NCBI GenBank assembly: GCA_910586555.1 | Contig: CAJUJY010000010.1 | Coordinates: forward strand, 1 to 64,000 | DNA length: 64,000 nucleotides | Source of the DNA: an uncultured Lachnospiraceae bacterium | GTDB taxonomy: Bacteria > Bacillota > Clostridia > Lachnospirales > Lachnospiraceae | Direction: 5' to 3' | In this document: one piece after another, positions 34,319 to 42,745 of the stretch | Position numbering within the stretch: the stretch's first letter is position 1 | How the letters are laid out: each line of letters starts with the position of its first letter | Translations under genes and position numbers: made by a program | The notes under the pieces: generated by a model | Told to the model about the DNA's origin: nothing | The model's database searches: none | Seen by the model: only the letters and a program-made list of their open reading frames with translations

Positions 34319-34560
34319 ACAAGGACAAAAACAAACTTCTTCTCTATATTTCACAGGTAAGTTTTGCCATTGATGAAATAGTTCTTTTTCTTGATACACA
34401 TCCATGTGATAAAGATGCACTTGCATATTACCAGGAACTTAAAAAAGCACGTAAAGAGTCACTTAATGAATACACCCATAAATATGGGCCTCTCTTAAAT
34501 GACAATGTAGACAATTCATGTTACTGGGAATGGGTTAAAGAACCTTGGCCTTGGGAATAG
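34315..34560 (+). CDS. cotJB: spore coat protein CotJB
   Basis: An 81-aa protein matching CotJB in length and motifs: ISQVSFAIDEIVLFLDTHP at the N-terminus, ALAYYQELKKAR in the middle and the Trp-rich ending WEWVKEPWPWE. It is needed with CotJA and CotJC in the inner coat of spores. The start overlaps the cotJA stop, and cotJC follows after 15 nt. Confidence 0.92.
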   Translation: MNKDKNKLLLYISQVSFAIDEIVLFLDTHPCDKDALAYYQELKKARKESLNEYTHKYGPLLNDNVDNSCYWEWVKEPWPWE

Positions 34561-34575
34561 AAAGGAGATTAATGT

Positions 34576-35181
34576 ATGTGGAATTATGAAAGAAGGCTGC
34601 AATATCCTGTAAATATTACCAAGCCAAACGCAAAAGCAGCCCAGATAATTATTAGCCAGTATGGCGGCCCTGATGGTGAAATGAGCGCTTCAATGCGTTA
34701 TCTTTCACAAAGATACAGCATGGAAAACAGAAAAGCAATTGGGACACTTACAGATATAGGTACAGAAGAACTTGCACATCTTGAAATGGTTGCAACCATT
34801 GTACGCCAGCTTACTAAAGACCTTACTCCTGAAGAAATAAAAGCATCTGGTTTTGATAAATATTATGTTGACCATACTCTTGCAATATGGCCAACAGCAG
34901 CAGCCGGTATCCCGTTTAATGCATGTGAATTCCAGAGTAAAGGTGATACTATCACCGATTTATATGAAGATATGGCAGCAGAACAGAAAGCAAGAAGCAC
35001 ATATGATAACATACTCAGGTTAATAAAAGACCCTGAAATCGCAGATCCTATACGTTTCTTAAGGGAACGTGAAGTAGTGCACTTCCAGCGTTTTGGTGAA
35101 ACCCTGCGCCGTGTACAGGATGACCTTAACAGCAAAAACTTCTACGCATTTAATTCACAGATTGATAAAAAGAACTGCTAA
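34576..35181 (+). CDS. cotJC: spore coat protein CotJC, manganese catalase family
   Basis: A 201-aa protein beginning MWNYERRLQYPVNI with AAAGGAG upstream. The di-manganese ligands fit the Glu and His residues of GTEELAHLEMVATIV and REREVVHFQRFGETL. CotJC is a catalase-like coat component made in the mother cell. Its presence shows that the organism sporulates or descends from a spore former. Confidence 0.94.
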   Translation: MWNYERRLQYPVNITKPNAKAAQIIISQYGGPDGEMSASMRYLSQRYSMENRKAIGTLTDIGTEELAHLEMVATIVRQLTKDLTPEEIKASGFDKYYVDHTLAIWPTAAAGIPFNACEFQSKGDTITDLYEDMAAEQKARSTYDNILRLIKDPEIADPIRFLREREVVHFQRFGETLRRVQDDLNSKNFYAFNSQIDKKNC

Positions 35182-35221
35182 TAAATAACTGTAAACTTCT
35201 GGTTTTTGCATTGTTTTAATG

Positions 35222-35256
35222 GCACACAGGCTTTATGGCCTGTGTGTTTTAAGTAT
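35222..35256 (+). terminator. terminator of the cotJ operon
   Basis: ACACAGGC, a short loop and GCCTGTGT form the stem, followed by a T-rich stretch, about 40 nt beyond the cotJC stop. Confidence 0.8.
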
Positions 35257-35341
35257 TTATTTTCTGGTTTTTTAACATTAAATTACCACATATTTATAAT
35301 AAAATTATTTAAAATATACAAACAAGGGATAAGGTTATTTT

Positions 35342-36505
35342 ATGGGTATACATATAAATTTACATAATACAGATAAAAAAAATACTATAGAACTAAAAAA
35401 CAAAACAAGCCAAAAACTACTGGTAATAAAACTGGCATTGGTTACATTTGCTGTATTTCTTAATATTTTATCCTGGAACAGCAATACATTTTCTGACTGG
35501 TATATTACCAATATCCTGCCTTTATGGATTAACACATACAGCCGGTTTATAAGCATTTTTCCTGTATCTGTAGGTGAAAAACTTATAATACTTGGCATTG
35601 TCCTTCTTGCCCTGGGAGTAATTATATTTATTCTTGGATTTTTTAAAAAAGAAAAACTAAAACTTCTAAGGCGTAAATACTGGAATGTAATTAGCTGGAT
35701 TTTAATTTGTGTTTTATTAATACAGACATTAAACTGTTTTATACTTTACCATGCCTCTTCTTTTACATCAAAATATATAGATACAACAGAAGAAAATAAA
35801 TATGGTTTTGAAGAATTATACAATTTACGTGAACATATTGTAGAAAAACTTAACTTTCTTTCTACAAAGTTTGAACGTGGCAGCAATGGGGAAATTATTT
35901 TTAATGAAACCAGCAGTTTACACTCTGAATGTATAAAAAGCATGGAAAGGCTTGGCAAAAAATATCCAAGCCTTTCAGGATATTATCCACAGCCTAAAAA
36001 AATACTATTTTCAAATATTATGAGCCAGCAGTATTTATCAGGAATATTTTTCCCGTTTACACTAGAAGCCAATTATAATACTGATATGTACATAACAAAT
36101 ATGCCTTTTACAATATGCCATGAACTTGCACACCTAAAAGGCTATATATATGAAGATGAAGCTAATTTTATTGCATTTATGGCATGCACCACATCTGATA
36201 ACCTGTTTTTCCAGTACAGCGGCTATTTAAATGTCCTGAATTATGTGTCAAATGATTTCAGAAAAAATGCCAGTGAAAAAGAATGGAACATGCGTACACT
36301 TGTTACAGAAGAAGTTGCTGCTGACAATATATTTTTAACACAAGATGCATGGGAAAAAGTTAATAAAACTTCACCATTTAATACTGAAACTGTTGAAACA
36401 ATTTCTAATAAACTGTTAGATGGAAACCTTAAGTTAAATGGCATTAAAGACGGAATAAAAAGCTACAGCCGTGTAGTCCAGCTTCTTATATATTATTACT
36501 CATAA
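35342..36505 (+). CDS. DUF3810 membrane protein with HExxH motif
   Basis: A 387-aa protein. Three hydrophobic segments lie in the N-terminal ~140 residues (VIKLALVTFAVFLNILSW, IILGIVLLALGVIIFILG and VISWILICVLLIQTLN). The extracellular or periplasmic-side domain contains CHELAHLKGYIYEDEANFIA, an HExxH zinc motif with a downstream Glu as in gluzincins. The domain is known as DUF3810; its substrate is unknown. It is monocistronic, with a terminator directly after it. Confidence 0.82.
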   Translation: MGIHINLHNTDKKNTIELKNKTSQKLLVIKLALVTFAVFLNILSWNSNTFSDWYITNILPLWINTYSRFISIFPVSVGEKLIILGIVLLALGVIIFILGFFKKEKLKLLRRKYWNVISWILICVLLIQTLNCFILYHASSFTSKYIDTTEENKYGFEELYNLREHIVEKLNFLSTKFERGSNGEIIFNETSSLHSECIKSMERLGKKYPSLSGYYPQPKKILFSNIMSQQYLSGIFFPFTLEANYNTDMYITNMPFTICHELAHLKGYIYEDEANFIAFMACTTSDNLFFQYSGYLNVLNYVSNDFRKNASEKEWNMRTLVTEEVAADNIFLTQDAWEKVNKTSPFNTETVETISNKLLDGNLKLNGIKDGIKSYSRVVQLLIYYYS

Positions 36506-36507
36506 TA

Positions 36508-36550
36508 AAAAGCTGCCGCACTAAGTGTTTTCTTAATGCGGCAGCCCCTT
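36508..36550. terminator. bidirectional terminator between convergent genes
   Basis: GCTGCCGCA and TGCGGCAGC form a perfect 9-bp stem that extends through CTAAGTG/TCTTAA-type partial pairing, with A-runs before and T-runs after. It lies between the DUF3810 gene and the convergent zinc-ribbon gene. Confidence 0.8.
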
Positions 36551-36554
36551 TATT

Positions 36555-36989
36555 TTATTTCTTATCTTTTTCCTCTCCTCTGTTGCCAAGAAAGTGCATT
36601 TCATCTGCTTTCATTTCACCATAATGTTTTGATACAACCTGTAACTGCTGCAACTTGCGGCATTCAGAACAGACAGTACCAAATTCTATTTTTTTGCCAC
36701 ACATCTGGCAGTAAACGCCTGATATTGTCCTGCCATCTGATGTTTTATATACTATTTTGCCTTCCCTTATCCATGATCTTACTTTAGTAACAGGAATATT
36801 AAAATGCCTGGCTACATCCATTTCCCTTACATCTTTTGAACGGATATAATCTCTTACTTGTGAAAAAAGATTCATTTCCATGCACTTAGGACATAATTCT
36901 TCATGATAATCTTTATTCAGGTAGCGTCCACATTGTGGACATTCCCTTCTATCAGAGCGTATATCCTCATCATCCCGTTTTAATTTCAT
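36555..36989 (-). CDS. zinc-ribbon/HTH protein, YvyF-like
   Basis: A 144-aa protein. Two Cys-pair groups frame an HTH: CPQCGRYLN and CPKC at the N-terminus, CQMCGKK and CSEC at the C-terminus. Between them, DVARHFNIPVTKVRSWIREG reads as a MerR/excisionase-type helix-turn-helix. The layout recalls the flagellar-operon protein YvyF, but no flagellar genes are nearby. It probably binds DNA. The start is at 36989 with a GGAGGG box. Confidence 0.8.
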   Translation of the reverse strand: MKLKRDDEDIRSDRRECPQCGRYLNKDYHEELCPKCMEMNLFSQVRDYIRSKDVREMDVARHFNIPVTKVRSWIREGKIVYKTSDGRTISGVYCQMCGKKIEFGTVCSECRKLQQLQVVSKHYGEMKADEMHFLGNRGEEKDKK

Positions 36990-37056
36990 AAGTTATCCCT
37001 CCACTCCATATAAAATAATTTTTTAAAGGATTATGGATATGGCAGCCTTAATAATT

Positions 37057-38340
37057 TTACTGGCCTAAAAACTCCTTGCCACCCATATAAGGCCTTAAAA
37101 CTTCTGGTATATGCACATTGCCATCTTCCATAAGATTATTTTCAAGGAAGGCAATAAGCATACGCGGAGGCGCAACTACTGTATTATTTAGAGTATGTGC
37201 AAAATATTTGCTGCCATCTTCCTTCCTTATACGTATCTGTAAACGTCTTGCCTGTGCATCACCAAGATTTGAACAGCTTCCCACCTCAAAATATTTCTTC
37301 TGTCTTGGTGACCATGCCTCAACATCTATTGACTTAACCTTAAGGTCAGCCAGATCACCTGAACAACATTCCAGTGTACGCACTGGTATATCAAGTGAAC
37401 TAAATAATCCTACAGTGTTTTTCCAGAGTTTTTCAAACCACACAGGGCTTTCTTCCGGTCTGCATACAACAATCATTTCCTGTTTTTCAAACTGGTGTAT
37501 GCGGTAAACACCTCTTTCTTCAATTCCATGTGCACCTTTTTCTTTGCGGAAACATGGTGAATAACTTGTTAATGTTTTTGGCAGTTCCTTTTCATCTGTA
37601 ATTGTATCAATAAACTTTCCTATCATTGAATGCTCACTTGTACCAATAAGATACAAGTCTTCACCTTCAATTTTATACATCATTGAGTCCATTTCAGCAA
37701 AACTCATAACACCTGTTACTACATTGCTTCTTATCATAAAAGGAGGTATACAGTACGTAAACCCTTTATCAATCATAAAGTCCCTTGCATATGATATTAT
37801 AGCTGAATGAAGCCTTGCAATATCACCCATAAGGTAATAAAAACCATTACCTGCTACCTTACCTGCTGCATCTATATCTATGCCATTAAACTTTTCCATT
37901 ATTTCAGTATGGTATGGAATTTCAAATGCAGGCACTACAGGTTCCCCGAACTTCTCAATCTCAACATTTTCACTGTCATCTTTTCCAATAGGAACACTTT
38001 TGTCAATAATATTAGGAATAACCATCATTATTTTTTTGACTTTTTCCTGAAGTTCTTTTTCCTGGTTAGAAAGTTCTTCAAGGCGTTTAGCATTTTTACT
38101 TACCTCTTCTTTTTTAGCATCTGCCTCTTCCTTTTTACCCTGTGCCATAAGTGCACCTATTTCTTTAGAAATTTTCTTTCTTGATGCCCTAAGGTTATCT
38201 GCTTCCTGTTGTGCTTTACGTGCTTTTTCATCAAGCTCTATAACTTCATCTACTAATGGAAGTTTCTCTTCCTGGAACTTGTTTTTAATATTCTGTTTAA
38301 CTATATCTGGGTTTTCCCTCAGAAATTTAATATCTAACAT
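37057..38340 (-). CDS. serS: serine--tRNA ligase
   Basis: A 427-aa class II synthetase. An N-terminal coiled-coil arm (about 30-110, EEADAKKEEVSKNAKRLEEL) contacts tRNA-Ser. Motif 2 FRKEKGAHGIEERGVYRIHQ and motif 3 NTVVAPPRMLIAFLENN are present, along with the Ser-binding LIGTSEHSMIG. The ribosome binding site is AAAGGAG. I looked for a T-box leader in the ~60 nt before it and saw none. Confidence 0.96.
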   Translation of the reverse strand: MLDIKFLRENPDIVKQNIKNKFQEEKLPLVDEVIELDEKARKAQQEADNLRASRKKISKEIGALMAQGKKEEADAKKEEVSKNAKRLEELSNQEKELQEKVKKIMMVIPNIIDKSVPIGKDDSENVEIEKFGEPVVPAFEIPYHTEIMEKFNGIDIDAAGKVAGNGFYYLMGDIARLHSAIISYARDFMIDKGFTYCIPPFMIRSNVVTGVMSFAEMDSMMYKIEGEDLYLIGTSEHSMIGKFIDTITDEKELPKTLTSYSPCFRKEKGAHGIEERGVYRIHQFEKQEMIVVCRPEESPVWFEKLWKNTVGLFSSLDIPVRTLECCSGDLADLKVKSIDVEAWSPRQKKYFEVGSCSNLGDAQARRLQIRIRKEDGSKYFAHTLNNTVVAPPRMLIAFLENNLMEDGNVHIPEVLRPYMGGKEFLGQ

Positions 38341-38403
38341 CTGGTTTCTCCTTTCATCAGGCTGTTTTTATTCCTTATCTGGTATATTTTACACATATTG
38401 GCG

Positions 38404-38916
38404 TTATATTGCAAGTGCCCCTTGTGTAGAAGGGTTTCCTGTTTCTTCTGGAGATGGCTCATAAGTTATAGCAGGCCCTGAAGGTACTTCTGGTGAAGGT
38501 GTTTCATCAGTACCAGATGAAGGTTTTTCTGGTTTTGGCTTTTTACCATACTTATCTATTTTAACAGCTTTAGAAAACCTGCCAAATGTTATATGGTACC
38601 CAACAGTTTTAAATGCCCTTACTTTAATATAATATACTTTATTTTTCTTCAGTTTCGTAATTTTTACAGTGCGTATTCTTGAAGCGGCCGTCTGCTTATA
38701 TTTTCCATTCCTTGAATTTGAAATAAATATCTGGTATCCAGTTGCATTTTTTGTTTTATTTATTTTAAGTTTTACTGATTTCTTTGCCCTCTTAACCACC
38801 TTAAACGATGGTCTTGCTGGCCTTATGGCAGCATTTGTAGCAGAAGGTGCTATAGCTGCTGCTGATATAATTACTGCCAGTACAACTAAAAAAAGTTTCT
38901 TAAAATATTTTGGCAT
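38404..38916 (-). CDS. secreted Fn3-like domain protein
   Basis: A 170-aa protein from the ATG at 38916 with AAAGGAGG upstream; a longer frame overlaps the gene before it and is rejected. A signal peptide (FKKLFLVVLAVIISAAAIAP) is followed by one fibronectin-III-like domain with the features KNATGYQIFISNSRNGKYKQ and YYIKVRAFKTVGYHITFGRFS. A Pro/Glu/Ser-rich tail (TPSPEVPSGPAITYEPSPEE) ends the protein. Such domains are common on Lachnospiraceae surface proteins. No anchor motif is seen, so it may be released. Confidence 0.75.
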   Translation of the reverse strand: MPKYFKKLFLVVLAVIISAAAIAPSATNAAIRPARPSFKVVKRAKKSVKLKINKTKNATGYQIFISNSRNGKYKQTAASRIRTVKITKLKKNKVYYIKVRAFKTVGYHITFGRFSKAVKIDKYGKKPKPEKPSSGTDETPSPEVPSGPAITYEPSPEETGNPSTQGALAI

Positions 38917-38936
38917 TAATAATAATCCTCCTTTAT

Positions 38937-41468
38937 TTAATCTGATAAAAAGCATTTTTCAAATACATTATGCCTTACTTTTCCATAATACATTTCACCC
39001 TCAAAAACTTCACAGCCTATTTCTTTTGCAAAATCCTCCTGCATCTTTGACTGTATACCCCCACATGTAACTGAAAGTCCAAGTTCTTTTGCCATATCTG
39101 TAATTTTACGGAAAATAATCTTTTCACGCTTGTTATTCATATTTTCGTTAAAAAAGCCTCCATGGAATTTAATTCCAGTAACAGGAAGCCTCCTGATTGC
39201 ATTTACCGCTGTATAATCAGAACCAAAACGGCTTACAACAACCTGGTATCCTTTTTTGCAAAGCGCCTGTACATTCATATCAAAAACAGTAGTACCTTCT
39301 GCAAAATACCTTTCATGTATTTCAAAAATAATATCATGTGGTTCAATGCTGTTCTTTCTTACAACTATATCATCTATTATATCGACCGCATTTTGTATTG
39401 AAAGTTCACTTGCAGTAATTTCTATTGAAAGCGGAACAGTTTTATTACCCTGTTTTTTCCATGCGCCCATATTTGCGCATACTGAAGACAAAGTTATAAA
39501 AGCAAATTCATTAAGTTTCCCGCCACGTTCAACATATTTCAGAAGCCTTACAGATTCAATATACTGCCCGTCATCTAATATAACCCTTGGTATTGCTTTA
39601 CACCCTATAACATTTTCCTTATTTTTGTATATCCTTGGCATAAAGCAGACATCTATGCTTCTTGTCCTCATTGAATTATAAATCTGGTCTATAATTTCTT
39701 CCTCTTTAGACTTATCTTTCTTTAAATCTTCTGTATATATGGCATAATGGTTACCCATAAGCCCTTTTATGCTTCTTCTTGCAACATCTGCCTTTTCGAG
39801 CATATCCTCAAGGTCTTCATCATCAGGCTGTACAAGGTATATTCCTGTTGTAGTGCCAAAACGTATACCACCGCTTTTCTGGTCAAATTCCTCTTTTGTA
39901 CGTACCATGGACGACATAAGTTTCATAAGCTCCTTATGGTTTGCATACTGGAACATTACTACAAAATAATCCCCGTCAACACGTGAACATATTCCATCTT
40001 TAGCAATATTTTCTAAAAGCACCTTTGAAAATATTTTTAAAATCTGGTTACTTATAGAGAAACCATAATGATGGCTGAATTTTAAAAATTCATTTATATC
40101 TGCGCATAATATTGCATAATGTTCTTTTTCTTCCCTTTTTTTCAGGATTTTATCTGCTTTGCTTAAAAACGCTGAGTATGGCATAAGGCCTGTTATATTA
40201 TCTTCCGCTTTTGCCCTGGCAGCCCTTGCTAATGACACCAGCCTGCTTCCAGTATTTTCTTTTATTGCCTTTGTATCTGTATTAATACCATCTATAACCC
40301 TTGTCATTCCATAAATTTTATATGGTTTGCCATTACTGCCACAAACAGAAATAGCACTTATTTCTGTATCCTGGAAAATACCTTTGCTGTTCCTTATACG
40401 GTATATGCCCTGTGACTGTCCTTTATTATTTACCCTCTCATTAAAATGTTCTTTAACCCTTTTTATATCATCCGGGTGTATTATATTGGCAAGGTTTTTA
40501 ATCTCTTCATTACTGCCAAGCTTTCTCTCCTGTGAATATGTAATTTCAAAATTCCCGCTTCTGTTAAGTGTACATGTATCTATATCATATGTCCACATAA
40601 TAGCATTTAAAAAGTTTAAAATAACTTCTGATCTTTTTATATTATCCTCAACTTCCGCCTCAAATTTCTTTTTATCAGTAATATCTGTTAAAACACATAA
40701 GTAAACTGGCTGTCCATTATCATCATCAACCCTTCTGCCACTTACATATACCCATTTTACAGAACCATTTTTAGCAGATATACGGCATTCAAACCCTAAA
40801 AGCCCGTTGTTCTCTAATGTTACCTTTAAGTATTTTATAACTTTTTCTGCATCATCAGGATATATTACAGTATCACAATAATTTCCAAATTTCATGGAAA
40901 ATTCTGCACGTGAATATCCTGTAAGCAAAAAATAGCCATCATTAGCATATATTAATTTATAGTCAGACATTCTGGCTTTTATCACACCACCTGGTATACT
41001 ATTAGCCATAACATCTATCTCACGTTTTGCATTATATATATCGTCTATAGTTTTTTTGCTTTTAGTTACATCAAGGCAGGAACTATAATATATAAGCTGG
41101 TTATCCTTAACGATAGCCTGGGCAGATAATGAAAGCCATGCAATAGAACCATCTTTTTTTACAGCCCTGTATTCAAGTTTTAAAGTTCCTCCGGCAGCAG
41201 CCTGGCGTGCTATAAGGTTACGCAATTTCTGCTTTTCTTCATTAAGCACTGTTGCCATAACATTATTTCCAAACTTTTCAGTATATTCCTCTTTCGTATA
41301 TTGTAACATAGAATAAAATTTATCATTAGCATAAAGCAGTTCTATTTCGGAACCAGATTTTGCAATAAACATAGCACATTCAGAAGAATTCATTAATGTC
41401 ATAAATTCCTTTTGTGAAATACTTAATAATTCTTTTTCTGCTATTATATCTTTTTCCCTGTTTTCCAT
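38937..41468 (-). CDS. PAS-GGDEF-EAL protein with degenerate catalytic motifs
   Basis: An 843-aa cytoplasmic protein from the ATG at 41468 (GGGAG upstream). Three or four PAS domains (about 20-395) lead to a GGDEF-like domain whose signature reads RVDGDYFVVM, and an EAL-like domain that opens GCKAIPRVIL instead of xxEALxR and has VVSRFGSDY where DDFG is expected. The catalytic residues for cyclic di-GMP synthesis and breakdown are replaced in both domains. It is probably a receptor or scaffold regulated by its PAS domains rather than an enzyme. It lies 26 nt after fabF in the same direction. Confidence 0.85.
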   Translation of the reverse strand: MENREKDIIAEKELLSISQKEFMTLMNSSECAMFIAKSGSEIELLYANDKFYSMLQYTKEEYTEKFGNNVMATVLNEEKQKLRNLIARQAAAGGTLKLEYRAVKKDGSIAWLSLSAQAIVKDNQLIYYSSCLDVTKSKKTIDDIYNAKREIDVMANSIPGGVIKARMSDYKLIYANDGYFLLTGYSRAEFSMKFGNYCDTVIYPDDAEKVIKYLKVTLENNGLLGFECRISAKNGSVKWVYVSGRRVDDDNGQPVYLCVLTDITDKKKFEAEVEDNIKRSEVILNFLNAIMWTYDIDTCTLNRSGNFEITYSQERKLGSNEEIKNLANIIHPDDIKRVKEHFNERVNNKGQSQGIYRIRNSKGIFQDTEISAISVCGSNGKPYKIYGMTRVIDGINTDTKAIKENTGSRLVSLARAARAKAEDNITGLMPYSAFLSKADKILKKREEKEHYAILCADINEFLKFSHHYGFSISNQILKIFSKVLLENIAKDGICSRVDGDYFVVMFQYANHKELMKLMSSMVRTKEEFDQKSGGIRFGTTTGIYLVQPDDEDLEDMLEKADVARRSIKGLMGNHYAIYTEDLKKDKSKEEEIIDQIYNSMRTRSIDVCFMPRIYKNKENVIGCKAIPRVILDDGQYIESVRLLKYVERGGKLNEFAFITLSSVCANMGAWKKQGNKTVPLSIEITASELSIQNAVDIIDDIVVRKNSIEPHDIIFEIHERYFAEGTTVFDMNVQALCKKGYQVVVSRFGSDYTAVNAIRRLPVTGIKFHGGFFNENMNNKREKIIFRKITDMAKELGLSVTCGGIQSKMQEDFAKEIGCEVFEGEMYYGKVRHNVFEKCFLSD

Positions 41469-41494
41469 AACCATCACTCCCTTCTGGAATAAAA

Positions 41495-42724
41495 TCAGTA
41501 TTTTTTAACAAGAACTGTTGCATTATGTCCCCCAAATCCAAGGGAATTGCTAATAGCGGCATTAACTGGCATATATACCCCTTTTCCCTTAGTATAGTCA
41601 AGGTCACATTCAGGGTCATCATCAATTAACCCTGCTGTATGATGGATATAACCTTCATTTATAGATAAAATACATGTTATAAGTTCAACAGCCCCTCCAG
41701 CTCCAAATAAGTGCCCTATCATTGATTTAGTTGAGTTTATTTTAACTTTATATGCATAATCACCAAAAGCAAGTTTTATAGCCTTTGTTTCCAGCTTATC
41801 ATTCATAGGGGTGCTTGTGCCATGTGCATTTATATAATCTATGTCTGCGGGTGAAAGACTGGCATCTTCCATTGCAAGTTTCATAGCCATGGCAGCACCT
41901 GAACCATCTTCAAGAGGGGCTGTAAGGTGGCTTGCATCACATGTTGCACCATAACCCCCTATTTCTGCATATATATGTGCATTTCTTGCAAGTGCATGTT
42001 CCAGTTCCTCAAGTACAAGGACTCCTGCACCTTCACCTGTAACAAACCCATCTCTTTTCCTGTCAAACGGAATAGAAGCCTGCAAAGGATCTTCTGAAGA
42101 GGAAAGTGCAGTAAGTGCCTGGAAAGTAGCAACACCAAACTTACTTACAGAACTGTCAACCCCGCCTGCCAGTATAATATCTGCCTCTCCATGCTGGATT
42201 GACCTGAATGCTTCACCTATTGAATTAGTACCTGTTGCACATGCTGTCACAATATCAAGGCATTTACCCCTACAGCCAAAAGTTATTGCAACATTTGCAG
42301 CCGCCATATTACCTAATACCATAGGTGCAGTAAGCGGGTGTATGCGTCCAGGGCCTTTTGCAAGAAGTTTATCATATTCCCGTTCTATCCCCATAAGGCT
42401 TCCTGTCCCTGAACCAATGGATACCCCTGCCCTGTATTTATCTTCCTGTTCCATATCAATTCCTGCATCATTTACAGCCTGTATTGCTGCTGCAACTGCA
42501 AACTGGCTGAACCTGTCCATTCTTTTTGCATCTTTGGCAGGAATATAATCTTTAGGGTCAAAATCTGTAACCTCTGCTGAAAGTTTTGCTTTATAAACAG
42601 TTGTATCAAAATTCCTTATTGGCCCTATGCCAACTTTTCCTTCGTGTATACTTTTCCAAAATTCTTTTATGCTGTTGCCTATAGGTGTAATAAGACCCAT
42701 TCCAGTTACTACTACACGTTTCAT
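41495..42724 (-). CDS. fabF: beta-ketoacyl-ACP synthase II
   Basis: A 409-aa protein. The Cys-His-His triad is readable: TACATGTNSIGEA with the nucleophile, NAHGTSTPMNDKLETKA, and SMIGHLFGAGGAVE. The C-terminal NSLGFGGHNATVLVKKY is standard. FabF elongates fatty acids by condensing acyl groups with malonyl-ACP. It stands apart from other fab genes and lies next to signalling genes. Confidence 0.96.
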   Translation of the reverse strand: MKRVVVTGMGLITPIGNSIKEFWKSIHEGKVGIGPIRNFDTTVYKAKLSAEVTDFDPKDYIPAKDAKRMDRFSQFAVAAAIQAVNDAGIDMEQEDKYRAGVSIGSGTGSLMGIEREYDKLLAKGPGRIHPLTAPMVLGNMAAANVAITFGCRGKCLDIVTACATGTNSIGEAFRSIQHGEADIILAGGVDSSVSKFGVATFQALTALSSSEDPLQASIPFDRKRDGFVTGEGAGVLVLEELEHALARNAHIYAEIGGYGATCDASHLTAPLEDGSGAAMAMKLAMEDASLSPADIDYINAHGTSTPMNDKLETKAIKLAFGDYAYKVKINSTKSMIGHLFGAGGAVELITCILSINEGYIHHTAGLIDDDPECDLDYTKGKGVYMPVNAAISNSLGFGGHNATVLVKKY

Positions 42725-42745
42725 ATTTTTCCTCTCATTCCCTGG

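Noticed and set aside
38341..38403. T-box leader for serS
   Set aside because: The upstream gap is only about 60 nt and contains no T-box sequence or specifier structure.
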